Shown piece by piece: positions 1 to 6,185 of a DNA stretch of 22,049 nt (the first letter of the stretch is position 1; every line of letters starts with the position of its first letter). The notes beneath the pieces were generated by a model that saw only the letters and a list, made by a program, of their open reading frames with translations, had not been told where the DNA came from and ran no database searches. Both the position numbers and the translations under genes were made by a program. Source of the stretch: a virus; the IMG/VR virus record IMGVR_UViG_3300020446_000092, positions 1-22,049 of that record. One strand, 5' to 3'.

Positions 1-11
1 ATATGTGACAT

Positions 12-1535
12 TTATACCACACCGCCTTGCTGCTGCATTTGCGCCATCATTTGTTGCATTTGCTGAATTTGCTGCCTGTCAGCCTCATCTCGAATAAGAT
101 TATCCGGCACACCAAACTTCTTAGCCAGATACACGGCAGCTTCTTCTGAATCCACAAGAAGATTAACCATGTCCGGCCCGAAGTTACCGCCCACCAGTTC
201 TAAGAAACGAGCAACAGTTGTGATGTCCTGATTAGACTGGGCTTGCGCCAAAGGAGATACACTCCGTATTTTTACTTCACGACCATTAACTGTTGGGAGT
301 TCAATGCGGCCTTGTTTCCGCAAAATATACACTACACGTTGTAGAATCGGCTGCACCATCTCTGCTTGCAAGCGACCAAAAGCAGAACCAATGCGGCGGC
401 TCAAGTCAGCCATGCGTTCTGCAATTTCGGTAGCAGTAGCAGGGGTGCGGTTAGGATCACCAAGCATGTCATTATACAAAGCACGTTTGATATTCAAGCG
501 CATGTCGTTAAGAACAAGATTGGCAACATCAAAGCTTCCGGCAGCAGCAATCGGCTGCAAGCCATTCGAACCCGGCGCTTTAGGTATGACAGTTCCCGGC
601 ACAAGATTGATAGTATCGACATTAATAATCCCGTCATCATCCATCTGATAGATACCAGAGATTGCCATTTGTGCATTCTCTAGCACAAGCTGGATTGTAA
701 GATTCGTTGTCTTAATTGCAGACAGCGCGTTTACCAACGGGCCGCGACCATATACTTCTCCCGAAGCTTTCGACCAACGGAAACAAATAAAAGGATTACT
801 TCCTACACCTTCAAAGATTTCTTGGTAGATTAACTCGCCGTGAGTCTTGTCAATAGCGTAATAGCCGTAACGTTCTTGATTGGGTTTGTCATACAAACGA
901 CATACAACTTCAAGAATTTTACATTTCTCGTCGGGTTTTTTAGATGCCATATCCTGCGTTTTTTGCGACAACTTTGCCTTTGGATAGACAATCTTAATAT
1001 CAGAGTGACGCACTTCACGTTCCCGATATACGTGGTCGATTCGATCATCCGGCCCGTTTTCAAGCACGACTTTAGGAAGGGGAATTGCGCTAAAGCGGAT
1101 TGGATTTACTGCATCACCCTCTTCCACCAGCAAACAGCCAGTTCCGACAGCCAAGTCCATAAATGATTCATGCACCTCTTGGGCAAAGTTGCTGTTTGCA
1201 AGAATCTCAAAGATATATTCAGTAACCTCATCAAGGCTATTGTTTATTTCATCTTGCTCTTCATCTGGGACTTCCGAGCCAGCAACCAAGTCAGACCAAC
1301 GTGCAAAGTTTGGAACAAGGCCAGACTGCAAGCGCGATGCAAACTCTTGAACACCAACTACCGCAGTCTCATCAAAGATGCGGTCATCGCGGCGTTGCCC
1401 CGGCGCATTAAAATAAAAGCCCTCGCGTTGCGGCAGAGCGTAGTCATAGCATTCTTGAAACAAGTCCTCAAAGGGTGTCCGTTGAGTTCGCGCAGTTTCG
1501 TATTTCTTAATGTAATGTTTAGCTGTTTCGTGCAT
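12..1535 (-). CDS. Portal / head-to-tail connector protein
   Basis: 507 aa. This is the dodecameric connector through which DNA is packaged and ejected, at the single capsid vertex where the tail attaches. The sequence reads like the T7-type head-to-tail connecting protein family: an N-terminal YD.ALP.R motif near residue 30, the segment FASRLQSGLVPNFARW near residues 64-79, YGRGP near residue 260, and a C-terminal region with FGVPDNLIRD. The length fits the family (about 500-550 aa). The extreme C terminus is Gln/Met-rich. The ATG overlaps the stop of the upstream gene as TAATG, which suggests translational coupling. It is the last gene of the leftward operon inside the window; scaffold and capsid genes would be expected beyond the left edge. 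The function is assigned from family resemblance, with high confidence. Confidence 0.9.
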   Translation of the reverse strand: MHETAKHYIKKYETARTQRTPFEDLFQECYDYALPQREGFYFNAPGQRRDDRIFDETAVVGVQEFASRLQSGLVPNFARWSDLVAGSEVPDEEQDEINNSLDEVTEYIFEILANSNFAQEVHESFMDLAVGTGCLLVEEGDAVNPIRFSAIPLPKVVLENGPDDRIDHVYREREVRHSDIKIVYPKAKLSQKTQDMASKKPDEKCKILEVVCRLYDKPNQERYGYYAIDKTHGELIYQEIFEGVGSNPFICFRWSKASGEVYGRGPLVNALSAIKTTNLTIQLVLENAQMAISGIYQMDDDGIINVDTINLVPGTVIPKAPGSNGLQPIAAAGSFDVANLVLNDMRLNIKRALYNDMLGDPNRTPATATEIAERMADLSRRIGSAFGRLQAEMVQPILQRVVYILRKQGRIELPTVNGREVKIRSVSPLAQAQSNQDITTVARFLELVGGNFGPDMVNLLVDSEEAAVYLAKKFGVPDNLIRDEADRQQIQQMQQMMAQMQQQGGVV

Positions 1536-1951
1536 TAGGTAAAATACCTTTCAAAAAATCCTGCACCACCAGCAGGGCTAGACAAAAGAGAAGCTTTACC
1601 GCGCTTGCGTGTCATTCCGGCAACCCGCTCTTCTACAATAGTTTTGCGCTTACGCTTAATAGCTTGAAGTTCGCCTTGCTTTTTAATGTCACTTCGCAAG
1701 CGACCCTCCAAATCCTCAACCTCAAGCCTTGCTTTTTGTGCGAGGTCACGATACTTTTCAATGCTACCGCCGCCGCCAATAGAGCGAAGCTTGCCCATAA
1801 GACCGCGCTTCTTCTTTTTTAACGTGCGTCTGTATCGAGCCTCGGCTTTCTCCGCAGCTTTGGTCGCGCTTTCAAAATAGCTAATTGTTCGCGGATCAAC
1901 ACCCGCGCTACGAGCCTCATCAAGAAGGGATGGTTTTTTTGAATTAGCCAT
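1535..1951 (-). CDS. Probable virion protein, paralogue B (GMTRKRGKASLL C-terminus)
   Basis: 138 aa, basic and helix-rich, with a Lys/Arg block near residues 40-50 (RRTLKKKKRG). It shares two blocks with the next gene upstream (1951-2556): AGVDPRTI near the N terminus, and a C-terminal block with GMTRKRGKASLL followed by AGGAGFF and RYF. The two genes are therefore tandem paralogues. They sit between the large terminase and the portal, so a role in the head or connector is likely, but that is inferred from position only. I know short Arg/Gly-Ser-Leu-Leu C-terminal motifs of this style from small podovirus structural proteins but cannot assign a function. The start ATG overlaps the upstream stop (TAATG), and its own stop overlaps the portal start in the same way. 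Confidence 0.8.
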   Translation of the reverse strand: MANSKKPSLLDEARSAGVDPRTISYFESATKAAEKAEARYRRTLKKKKRGLMGKLRSIGGGGSIEKYRDLAQKARLEVEDLEGRLRSDIKKQGELQAIKRKRKTIVEERVAGMTRKRGKASLLSSPAGGAGFFERYFT

Positions 1952-2556
1952 TATCTAAAATACCTCTGAAAGAAACCAGCACCACCAGCTTCGCCTGACA
2001 GCAAAGATGCCTTACCACGCTTTCGCGTCATACCAACAGTAGCTTGTTTTACCGCCCCCTCTCTGCGGCGACGAATCTCTTGGAACTCAGGCTGCTTTTG
2101 AACATCTGATTTGAGTTGCGCACGCAAATCTGCCGTAATTAACCCAATAGTATTTCCAATATTTTTTAATTTACCTTGGTTAAATGCTCCAACTGCTCCC
2201 GGCATGCCAGACTTACTGCGTATTTCTAAAGCATCTTTTTTAGCTTTTTCAGATTGTTTTCTAAAAGATTCAATAGTTCTTGGGTCAACACCAGCAGCAG
2301 CAGCTTCGGCAAACATAGTTTCTGGTATAGAGTATTTATTAATAAAATCTACGTTTTTTTGATAAGCAGCCCTATTAACACTTTCTCTAGTGTTTCCAGA
2401 CCGCATGCTAGAGGCCGAAAAATTAGGAGGCCTGTAAAGACTATCAGCAAGTTGTTTTGTTTTTGGATCTAGGCCAGCACCAAGGTTATACTCTTGTATA
2501 AGGCTTTTTTGCTTACGAGCATCTGATGCTCTTTTCTGCGCTGCTGATATTGCCAT
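1951..2556 (-). CDS. Probable virion protein, paralogue A (GMTRKRGKASLL C-terminus)
   Basis: 201 aa, rich in Lys, Arg, Ala and Gln. The N-terminal half (SAAQKRASDARKQKSL, then PNFSASSMRSGN) is unique. The C-terminal half matches the neighbouring 138-aa protein: AAGVDPRTIESF, then a helix with SDVQKQPEFQEIRRRR, then GMTRKRGKASLL and AGGAGFFQRYF. The duplication is visible at DNA level too: positions 1561-1625 and 1977-2041 align clearly on the plus strand. An AGGA ribosome binding site sits about 8 bases before the ATG. The gene lies 15 bases after the terminase stop, in the same operon. Function is unknown; the conserved C-terminal tail may be a docking peptide for a shared capsid or portal partner (inference). 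Confidence 0.8.
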   Translation of the reverse strand: MAISAAQKRASDARKQKSLIQEYNLGAGLDPKTKQLADSLYRPPNFSASSMRSGNTRESVNRAAYQKNVDFINKYSIPETMFAEAAAAGVDPRTIESFRKQSEKAKKDALEIRSKSGMPGAVGAFNQGKLKNIGNTIGLITADLRAQLKSDVQKQPEFQEIRRRREGAVKQATVGMTRKRGKASLLSGEAGGAGFFQRYFR

Positions 2557-2571
2557 AATTATATCCTAACC

Positions 2572-4110
2572 TTATTTCATCCTATCCCAAAAACTTTGTT
2601 TTGCTTGTTTAGGTTTCCGTGTAAATATATCAAACTCGCGTTTCATAGTAAATGGCTTTGCAGTTTTGTTGTTTCCTAAGATTTCTCGTCCTTCGCCGCC
2701 ACCTAACATTAGATATTGTAACGCATCATGTATATGAGAGAACCTATTCTTATCGGGCTTGTCATCGTAACGCTCACCGGACACTTGCATACGCCGATAC
2801 CCATAGCCACCTTCAAAACCTTTGATCAACTCCTTGCAGCGCGGGTCTATTAAGATACCCGACTTGCCTTCGACCAAACGGTTTAGTGTGCCAGCTACGG
2901 CCTCAATACGCAAGGAAACATCGTTGGATTGTGCGGGTCGTGCAATCAAGCCAGCACCGCGCAATACTTGGAACGGAGTGCTTTCGTCAGTTTGCGCGCG
3001 AAAGTCACCAGCCGGGTCGCCAATGATATTTACTTCGCACCCACTATAACGTGTAGCAATCTCCTGCCGGAGTAACTCTGAGAATCGCACGATTCCCATG
3101 TCGAATGCGACAATCTCTTGGAGGATAAGCCACCGACCACGAACCCGCTGCCCAAAGACAGCAGCAGGAGTAAGACCAAAATCAAGACCGACAAAAATGG
3201 GAACTCCCGATGCAACTGGTATTTCTTCTTTAGCGATGTGTAAGTCTGGTGCAAACATTTGATATACTGGCTTCCCTTCATTAATCGCTCCAAGGCGATT
3301 CATTACATAAACGTCTATCCATGATTTTGTTTTCCCCCGTATCAGATTCGAGTAATAAGTCTTCAACATATTTTTTTGGTTTTCGGCATTCTCGTTTGGA
3401 AGGTATTCTATGACGCTGCCATCTTTGTCCTTTGTTTCTTTCATTGCTGCGGGTTGAGTGTAGAACTGCCAATTATCTGGAGCGACTAACATTCTTGCTT
3501 CTTCTGCGGGTATGTGATCTGGGACTGGGACTTCGCCGGACATGATAGGCCACCAATGATCCTCCTCTGGAGCGTTAGTATCTGCAATTACCCCCGTCCA
3601 ACTCGGCCCGCCCTCACGCATAGATGGGAAGCGTCCAACACGCATCGTGCAAGCATCAATAATAGACTTGGGTATTTCCCTAGCCTCATTAATCCAAATG
3701 CCTGTAAGTTCTAACGATAGCAGTTTTTTTACATCTTCTGGTCTATCAAGAGCCAGAAAAATTACTTCTAAATCAAGGTCGCCTTGTTGAATGTGGTGTG
3801 TGTATGGCACAGACCATTGAAATTTACCCCACTGATTCTCTGGAAACCAATCGAGCCAAGTCTTAATTGTAGTAGTGCGAAGCTGCGGATTTGTATTCCG
3901 AATGATAGCCCAGCGAGAACGGCGTATGCCCTCGTCATTCTTTTGCTGTGCTAATGCCCTGCGAAATACTTCAACGCAACAGCCAACAGACTTACCAGAC
4001 CCAACAGGACCGCGAATGCCACGAAAAAAAGTATCATTCTTCATAAACTCCCTTAGGACATCACCATCAGGTTTATACTTAAATGTTGTCAATTTTGTTA
4101 TCCACGCCAA
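2572..4110 (-). CDS. Terminase large subunit (packaging ATPase-nuclease)
   Basis: 512 aa. It cuts concatemeric DNA and pumps it into the prohead through the portal. The ATPase half shows a Walker A, GPVGSGKS, at residues 34-41, a Walker B region LTGIWINEARE at about 136-145, and a coupling motif VIADTNAP at about 174-181. The nuclease half shows VGLDFG, IIGDPAGDFRAQ and the late HIHDALQYL motif, as expected of an RNase H-fold nuclease. Full length is normal for the family. The start is uncertain. The frame opens with TTG at 4110, directly after AAAGG; another TTG lies at 4092. The first in-frame ATG (4044) has a close AGGGAG but would remove the conserved N-terminal YKPDG...L..FM segment. The gene overlaps the upstream 64-aa gene by 32 bases. 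Confidence 0.93.
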   Translation of the reverse strand: MAWITKLTTFKYKPDGDVLREFMKNDTFFRGIRGPVGSGKSVGCCVEVFRRALAQQKNDEGIRRSRWAIIRNTNPQLRTTTIKTWLDWFPENQWGKFQWSVPYTHHIQQGDLDLEVIFLALDRPEDVKKLLSLELTGIWINEAREIPKSIIDACTMRVGRFPSMREGGPSWTGVIADTNAPEEDHWWPIMSGEVPVPDHIPAEEARMLVAPDNWQFYTQPAAMKETKDKDGSVIEYLPNENAENQKNMLKTYYSNLIRGKTKSWIDVYVMNRLGAINEGKPVYQMFAPDLHIAKEEIPVASGVPIFVGLDFGLTPAAVFGQRVRGRWLILQEIVAFDMGIVRFSELLRQEIATRYSGCEVNIIGDPAGDFRAQTDESTPFQVLRGAGLIARPAQSNDVSLRIEAVAGTLNRLVEGKSGILIDPRCKELIKGFEGGYGYRRMQVSGERYDDKPDKNRFSHIHDALQYLMLGGGEGREILGNNKTAKPFTMKREFDIFTRKPKQAKQSFWDRMK

Positions 4111-4273
4111 CCTTTATAAGCTTTTCGACTACATCAGGAGCAATAATAGATATAAGTTTATCTGCCTCGTAGTCAGTGCAAAACTCTTTGGGGTGATGTT
4201 TTAGATGCACCTTCTTTACAATCGTTCTAAGAATGCGGCGTTCTTCCTCATTTATTGTGTGTAGGAAACTCAT
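4079..4273 (-). CDS. Small hypothetical protein before the terminase
   Basis: 64 aa. It contains a basic His-rich stretch (KKVHLKHHPKEF) and an acidic helix with IIAPDVVEKLIKVGVD. I recognise no domain. It overlaps the terminase start by 32 bases and the upstream 45-aa gene by 26 bases, which is the tight packing seen across this operon. The conserved position just ahead of the large terminase hints at a packaging or assembly role, but nothing in the sequence proves it. The ATG is preceded on the minus strand by an AGGAAG-like purine stretch. Confidence 0.65.
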   Translation of the reverse strand: MSFLHTINEEERRILRTIVKKVHLKHHPKEFCTDYEADKLISIIAPDVVEKLIKVGVDNKIDNI

Positions 4274-4385
4274 TCATACTCTTCCTTATTTCTTGCAGGG
4301 CTTCTGCAAATGACATTTTGCGAGAACTATTGTTCTGCATTTTAATTGCTTTCTTGCGTTGCTTACGCAGTTCTTTCTTGTCCAT
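4248..4385 (-). CDS. 45-aa hypothetical protein
   Basis: A short frame, MDKKELRKQRKKAIKMQNN and onward, ending in ...FPTHNK. The N-terminal third is very basic (7 of the first 13 residues are Lys or Arg) and the middle has FAEALQEIRKSM, a likely amphipathic helix. It fills the otherwise empty gap between the lipoprotein gene (stop at 4389) and the 64-aa gene (start at 4273). An AGG ribosome binding site sits about 6 bases before the ATG. Function is unknown. The evidence is spacing, ribosome binding site and the operon's pattern of overlapping tiny genes. Confidence 0.6.
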   Translation of the reverse strand: MDKKELRKQRKKAIKMQNNSSRKMSFAEALQEIRKSMNEFPTHNK

Positions 4386-4388
4386 GAC

Positions 4389-4598
4389 TTACCTGTGGTT
4401 GATCATATACTCATCGTAACGCTGTTCAGCACAGCGCGTAAACTCTTTCGTGTCTACAGTGTGACCAAATTTCTTGCAAAGGTTGATTGCATTGTTGACA
4501 GCCTCTTGCTCCAATCCAATGTTACGTTTGCCGTAAACCATATCAGCACAACCGCCCAACAGAACGGAAGCAACCAATATAGTGGCAATCTTAGGCAC
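4389..4598 (-). CDS. Small lipoprotein
   Basis: 69 aa. It begins with a short positively charged start (MPK), a hydrophobic stretch (IATILVASVL) and a lipobox LLGGC with the acylated cysteine at residue 17, so signal peptidase II processing and membrane anchoring are expected. The mature part is about 53 aa, polar, with two more Cys (near 41 and 57) that could pair in the periplasm. In phages, small lipoproteins of this kind are often outer-membrane spanins (Rz1-like) or surface-exclusion proteins. It lies far from the holin/endolysin genes and is not proline-rich, so spanin is only one option. The start overlaps the stop of the upstream basic gene by 8 bases. Confidence 0.75.
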   Translation of the reverse strand: MPKIATILVASVLLGGCADMVYGKRNIGLEQEAVNNAINLCKKFGHTVDTKEFTRCAEQRYDEYMINHR

Positions 4599-4848
4599 GA
4601 CGATACGCCCGTGTCTTTTTGGCTATAGACTTTGGTTGTTTGGAGAACTGCTTGCCAGCACGACGAGCCGCACGTTTCTTTGCGGTAGTTCTACGATACT
4701 CTTCATCACTAAGTGCTTTAATGGCTTTCTCTGGCAAGTAGCGTTCACCAGTAGCTTTCGGCCCTTGAGTCGAGGGCTTACCTGATTTGGTTCGCCACTT
4801 CTGCTTTGTCCAAGCGCGCAGCGACTTCTGGCTTTTTGCGAGTGCCAT
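4591..4848 (-). CDS. Basic protein, C-terminal half of a DUF5872-like domain
   Basis: 85 aa, strongly basic. Its visible motif chain is SQKSLRAWTKQKWRTKSG, then ATGERYLP, then AIKALSDEEYRRT, then GKQFSKQPKSIAKKT. From memory this chain resembles the second half of a domain of unknown function (DUF5872) found in marine phages and some giant viruses; I could not check a database. The first half of the same domain appears to be the adjacent upstream gene (4848-5015), joined by a TAATG stop/start overlap. The function of the family is not known. The charge suggests nucleic-acid binding or a virion-packaged protein (inference). Confidence 0.75.
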   Translation of the reverse strand: MALAKSQKSLRAWTKQKWRTKSGKPSTQGPKATGERYLPEKAIKALSDEEYRRTTAKKRAARRAGKQFSKQPKSIAKKTRAYRRA

Positions 4849-5015
4849 TAGGAAGTATAGCCGCCCCCTTTAGCTTTGTATTCTCTAGCAAGCATCTGAG
4901 CCTTGCGCGCAGACCACTGACCCGGCGCGCCGCCTTTACCACCCCGCTTGATTTTCTCAAACAGGTTTTTCCTCATGCGAGGCTTGGTATAGTTTCCTGC
5001 TGCATTAACCGCCAT
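4848..5015 (-). CDS. 55-aa protein, N-terminal half of a DUF5872-like domain
   Basis: A short frame starting MAVNAAGNYTKPRMRKNLFE, then KRGGKGGAPGQWSARKAQ, then MLAREYKAKGGGYTS and stop. The block GGKGG.PGQWSARKAQ..A..YK..GGGY is one I recall as widespread in marine phage and giant-virus proteins, where it can be fused to the WTKQKW...ERYLP block now encoded by the next gene downstream. Here the two halves are separate genes with stop and start overlapping as TAATG. An internal ATG at residue 14 (MRKNLF) is an alternative start; the upstream ATG at 5015 is preferred because its N terminus reads like the family. The start overlaps the preceding 82-aa gene by 11 bases. Confidence 0.75.
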   Translation of the reverse strand: MAVNAAGNYTKPRMRKNLFEKIKRGGKGGAPGQWSARKAQMLAREYKAKGGGYTS

Positions 5016-5253
5016 TCTCTTCTTCCTTCAACTTACGCAAAGAGGTGGGGGTATTTTTTGTTTTAAGTTTTTTTACGCGTTTTTCTGGCACATGCGCTAC
5101 TGCGTCAATGCCGCGATCAGCGAGTTCTTCTTCAGTAAACAAACGGATGCTATCTGTCGTAAATGACTTGCCTGAGTGAGGGCGACCATCAGGAAGAACA
5201 AAATAATCTTTACCAATATATTCCGAACCATCAATCTTATAAAGCTTACTCAC
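5005..5253 (-). CDS. Hypothetical protein with PDGRPHSGKSF motif
   Basis: 82 aa. The N-terminal half holds YIGKDYFVLPDGRPHSGKSF, followed by a short acidic stretch and then a Lys-rich tail (KRVKKLKTKNT). The motif PDG..HSGK......S..LF is shared with the 67-aa protein encoded at 5360-5563, so the two are probably paralogues with one 37-aa gene between them. HSGK is not a nucleotide-binding P-loop: the upstream Gly-rich spacing is absent. Function unknown; it is one of the string of small proteins in the leftward operon. Confidence 0.7.
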   Translation of the reverse strand: MSKLYKIDGSEYIGKDYFVLPDGRPHSGKSFTTDSIRLFTEEELADRGIDAVAHVPEKRVKKLKTKNTPTSLRKLKEEENGG

Positions 5254-5367
5254 TTAATATCCTTTCAACATTGATTTCTTTTTGGCCTTCTTCTTGGAGG
5301 CAGCTTTCTTAGCTGCTTTGATTCCAGAAGGTGTGTATGGGTATTTCTTTCCGGCTGCTTTAGGCAT
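5254..5367 (-). CDS. 37-aa histone-tail-like Lys/Ala-rich peptide
   Basis: Frame reading MPKAAGKKYPYTPSGIKAA and continuing with a run of AAKK-type repeats to ...SMLKGY and stop. More than a third of residues are Lys, giving an H1-tail-like or topogenic peptide. It fits exactly between its neighbours: its stop directly abuts the 82-aa gene start and its ATG overlaps the upstream stop by 8 bases. I have a recollection of very similar short peptides in marine phage genomes. Likely to bind DNA or other polyanions by charge (inference); no known domain. Confidence 0.65.
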   Translation of the reverse strand: MPKAAGKKYPYTPSGIKAAKKAASKKKAKKKSMLKGY

Positions 5368-5563
5368 TATCTTTATCCTTTGCTTTTAACATTTCTACAA
5401 GGGCTTTTCGCTTCACACCCTTTGGAAGATCTTTTAGATGAAAAAGTTTTTCGCTGGTTTTTGTATGCTTTTTCCCACTGTGCAATGTGCCATCAGGCAT
5501 TTTGTGCATAGCACCCTTAAATAAAGATCCGTCCTTTTTAAAATGTGGAGTATCTTTTGCCAT
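5360..5563 (-). CDS. Hypothetical protein, HSGK-motif paralogue
   Basis: 67 aa. It contains FKKDGSLFKGAMHKMPDGTL followed by HSGKKHTKTSEKLFHL, which parallels the motif PDG..HSGK......S..LF of the 82-aa protein at 5005-5253. The C-terminal part (PKGVKRKALVEMLKAKD) is a basic helix. The ATG at 5563 is chosen over the GTG one codon upstream because it overlaps the preceding stop as TGATG, the coupling pattern used repeatedly in this operon. Function unknown. Confidence 0.7.
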   Translation of the reverse strand: MAKDTPHFKKDGSLFKGAMHKMPDGTLHSGKKHTKTSEKLFHLKDLPKGVKRKALVEMLKAKDKDNA

Positions 5564-5889
5564 CACTTATTAAACCCCAATAAACTTTTAAACTTGGTAT
5601 CAATTTTAAGAATCGCATTGCTTAAGTTTCTGTCCATTTTTCTCTTCTCTTGGACTGAAATATCAAGCCCCTTAATTCTTTTTCGTTCCTCTTTAACCTC
5701 TTGGCGCAGTTGTTTTTGCCCAATTTGATACATTCTCCGCGCTTTACCCGGTGTCATTTGATCTATAGACCCAACACTGGAGTCGGTTACCATACCAGAA
5801 ACGCCCATAGCTTTATCTTCAACAGAACCCTTAAATTCCTTTGAAACAGATTCGAATAAGCTTTTAGCGGGTGTAAGTTTGAAATCCAT
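5563..5889 (-). CDS. Hypothetical helical protein
   Basis: 108 aa. The N-terminal half is polar with a Gly/Ser/Asp-rich section (MGVSGMVTDSSVGSIDQM); the C-terminal half is charged and predicted by eye to be one long helix (QKQLRQEVKEERKRIKGLD, then EKRKMDRNLSNAILK). It could form a coiled coil. No family recognised. The gene is 5 bases after the stop of the 96-aa gene and coupled to the next by TGATG. Position suggests a virion or assembly protein, without direct evidence. Confidence 0.65.
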   Translation of the reverse strand: MDFKLTPAKSLFESVSKEFKGSVEDKAMGVSGMVTDSSVGSIDQMTPGKARRMYQIGQKQLRQEVKEERKRIKGLDISVQEKRKMDRNLSNAILKIDTKFKSLLGFNK

Positions 5890-5894
5890 CTAAA

Positions 5895-6185
5895 TCACCA
5901 TTTACATTTATTAGCCCAGTATGCCGCAGACATCTTACCTTTGGCAATGTTTTTTCTATGACGCGCCTTGAAGCTTGCGCGTTTCTTTTTCATACGTTCC
6001 GACTCTCCGGCTTTGGGCTTGCCAGCAGTCTTAGCACCTTGCTCACCAAAACGTATAAGCTTTGTTTTATTTCCTACCTTTGCAACCACCACATGAGACT
6101 TCTTTGGATGGTTAGGAGTTCTTTTGCACTGGTTGTAACCCTTCACTCCAGCACGAACAAGCTTGGGATCACGCTTCTTGGACAT
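5895..6185 (-). CDS. Basic conserved marine-phage protein (AAYWANKCKW end)
   Basis: 96 aa, very basic. The chain MSKKRDPKLVRAGVKGYNQ, then RTPNHPKKSHVVVAKVG, then LIRFGEQGAKTAGKPKAG, then KKRASFKARHRKNIAKGKMS, then AAYWANKCKW is, from memory, a protein type that recurs in marine phages and giant viruses without known function. The ATG at 6185 is preferred to the longer frame from 6266, because the family-like sequence begins there and the extension would run 98 bases into the 372-aa gene; the chosen start overlaps that gene by 17 bases. A role with packaged DNA or inside the virion is inference from charge and context. Confidence 0.78.
   Translation of the reverse strand: MSKKRDPKLVRAGVKGYNQCKRTPNHPKKSHVVVAKVGNKTKLIRFGEQGAKTAGKPKAGESERMKKKRASFKARHRKNIAKGKMSAAYWANKCKW

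Noticed and set aside
4098-4106. TTATCCACG, one mismatch from a DnaA box
   Set aside because: A single copy inside overlapping coding sequence; no cluster of such sites was seen, so it is most likely chance.
5160-5180. GRPHSGKSF in the 82-aa protein as a nucleotide-binding P-loop
   Set aside because: It lacks the GxxxxGK spacing and a following hydrophobic helix, and its paralogue keeps HSGK without any ATPase features.
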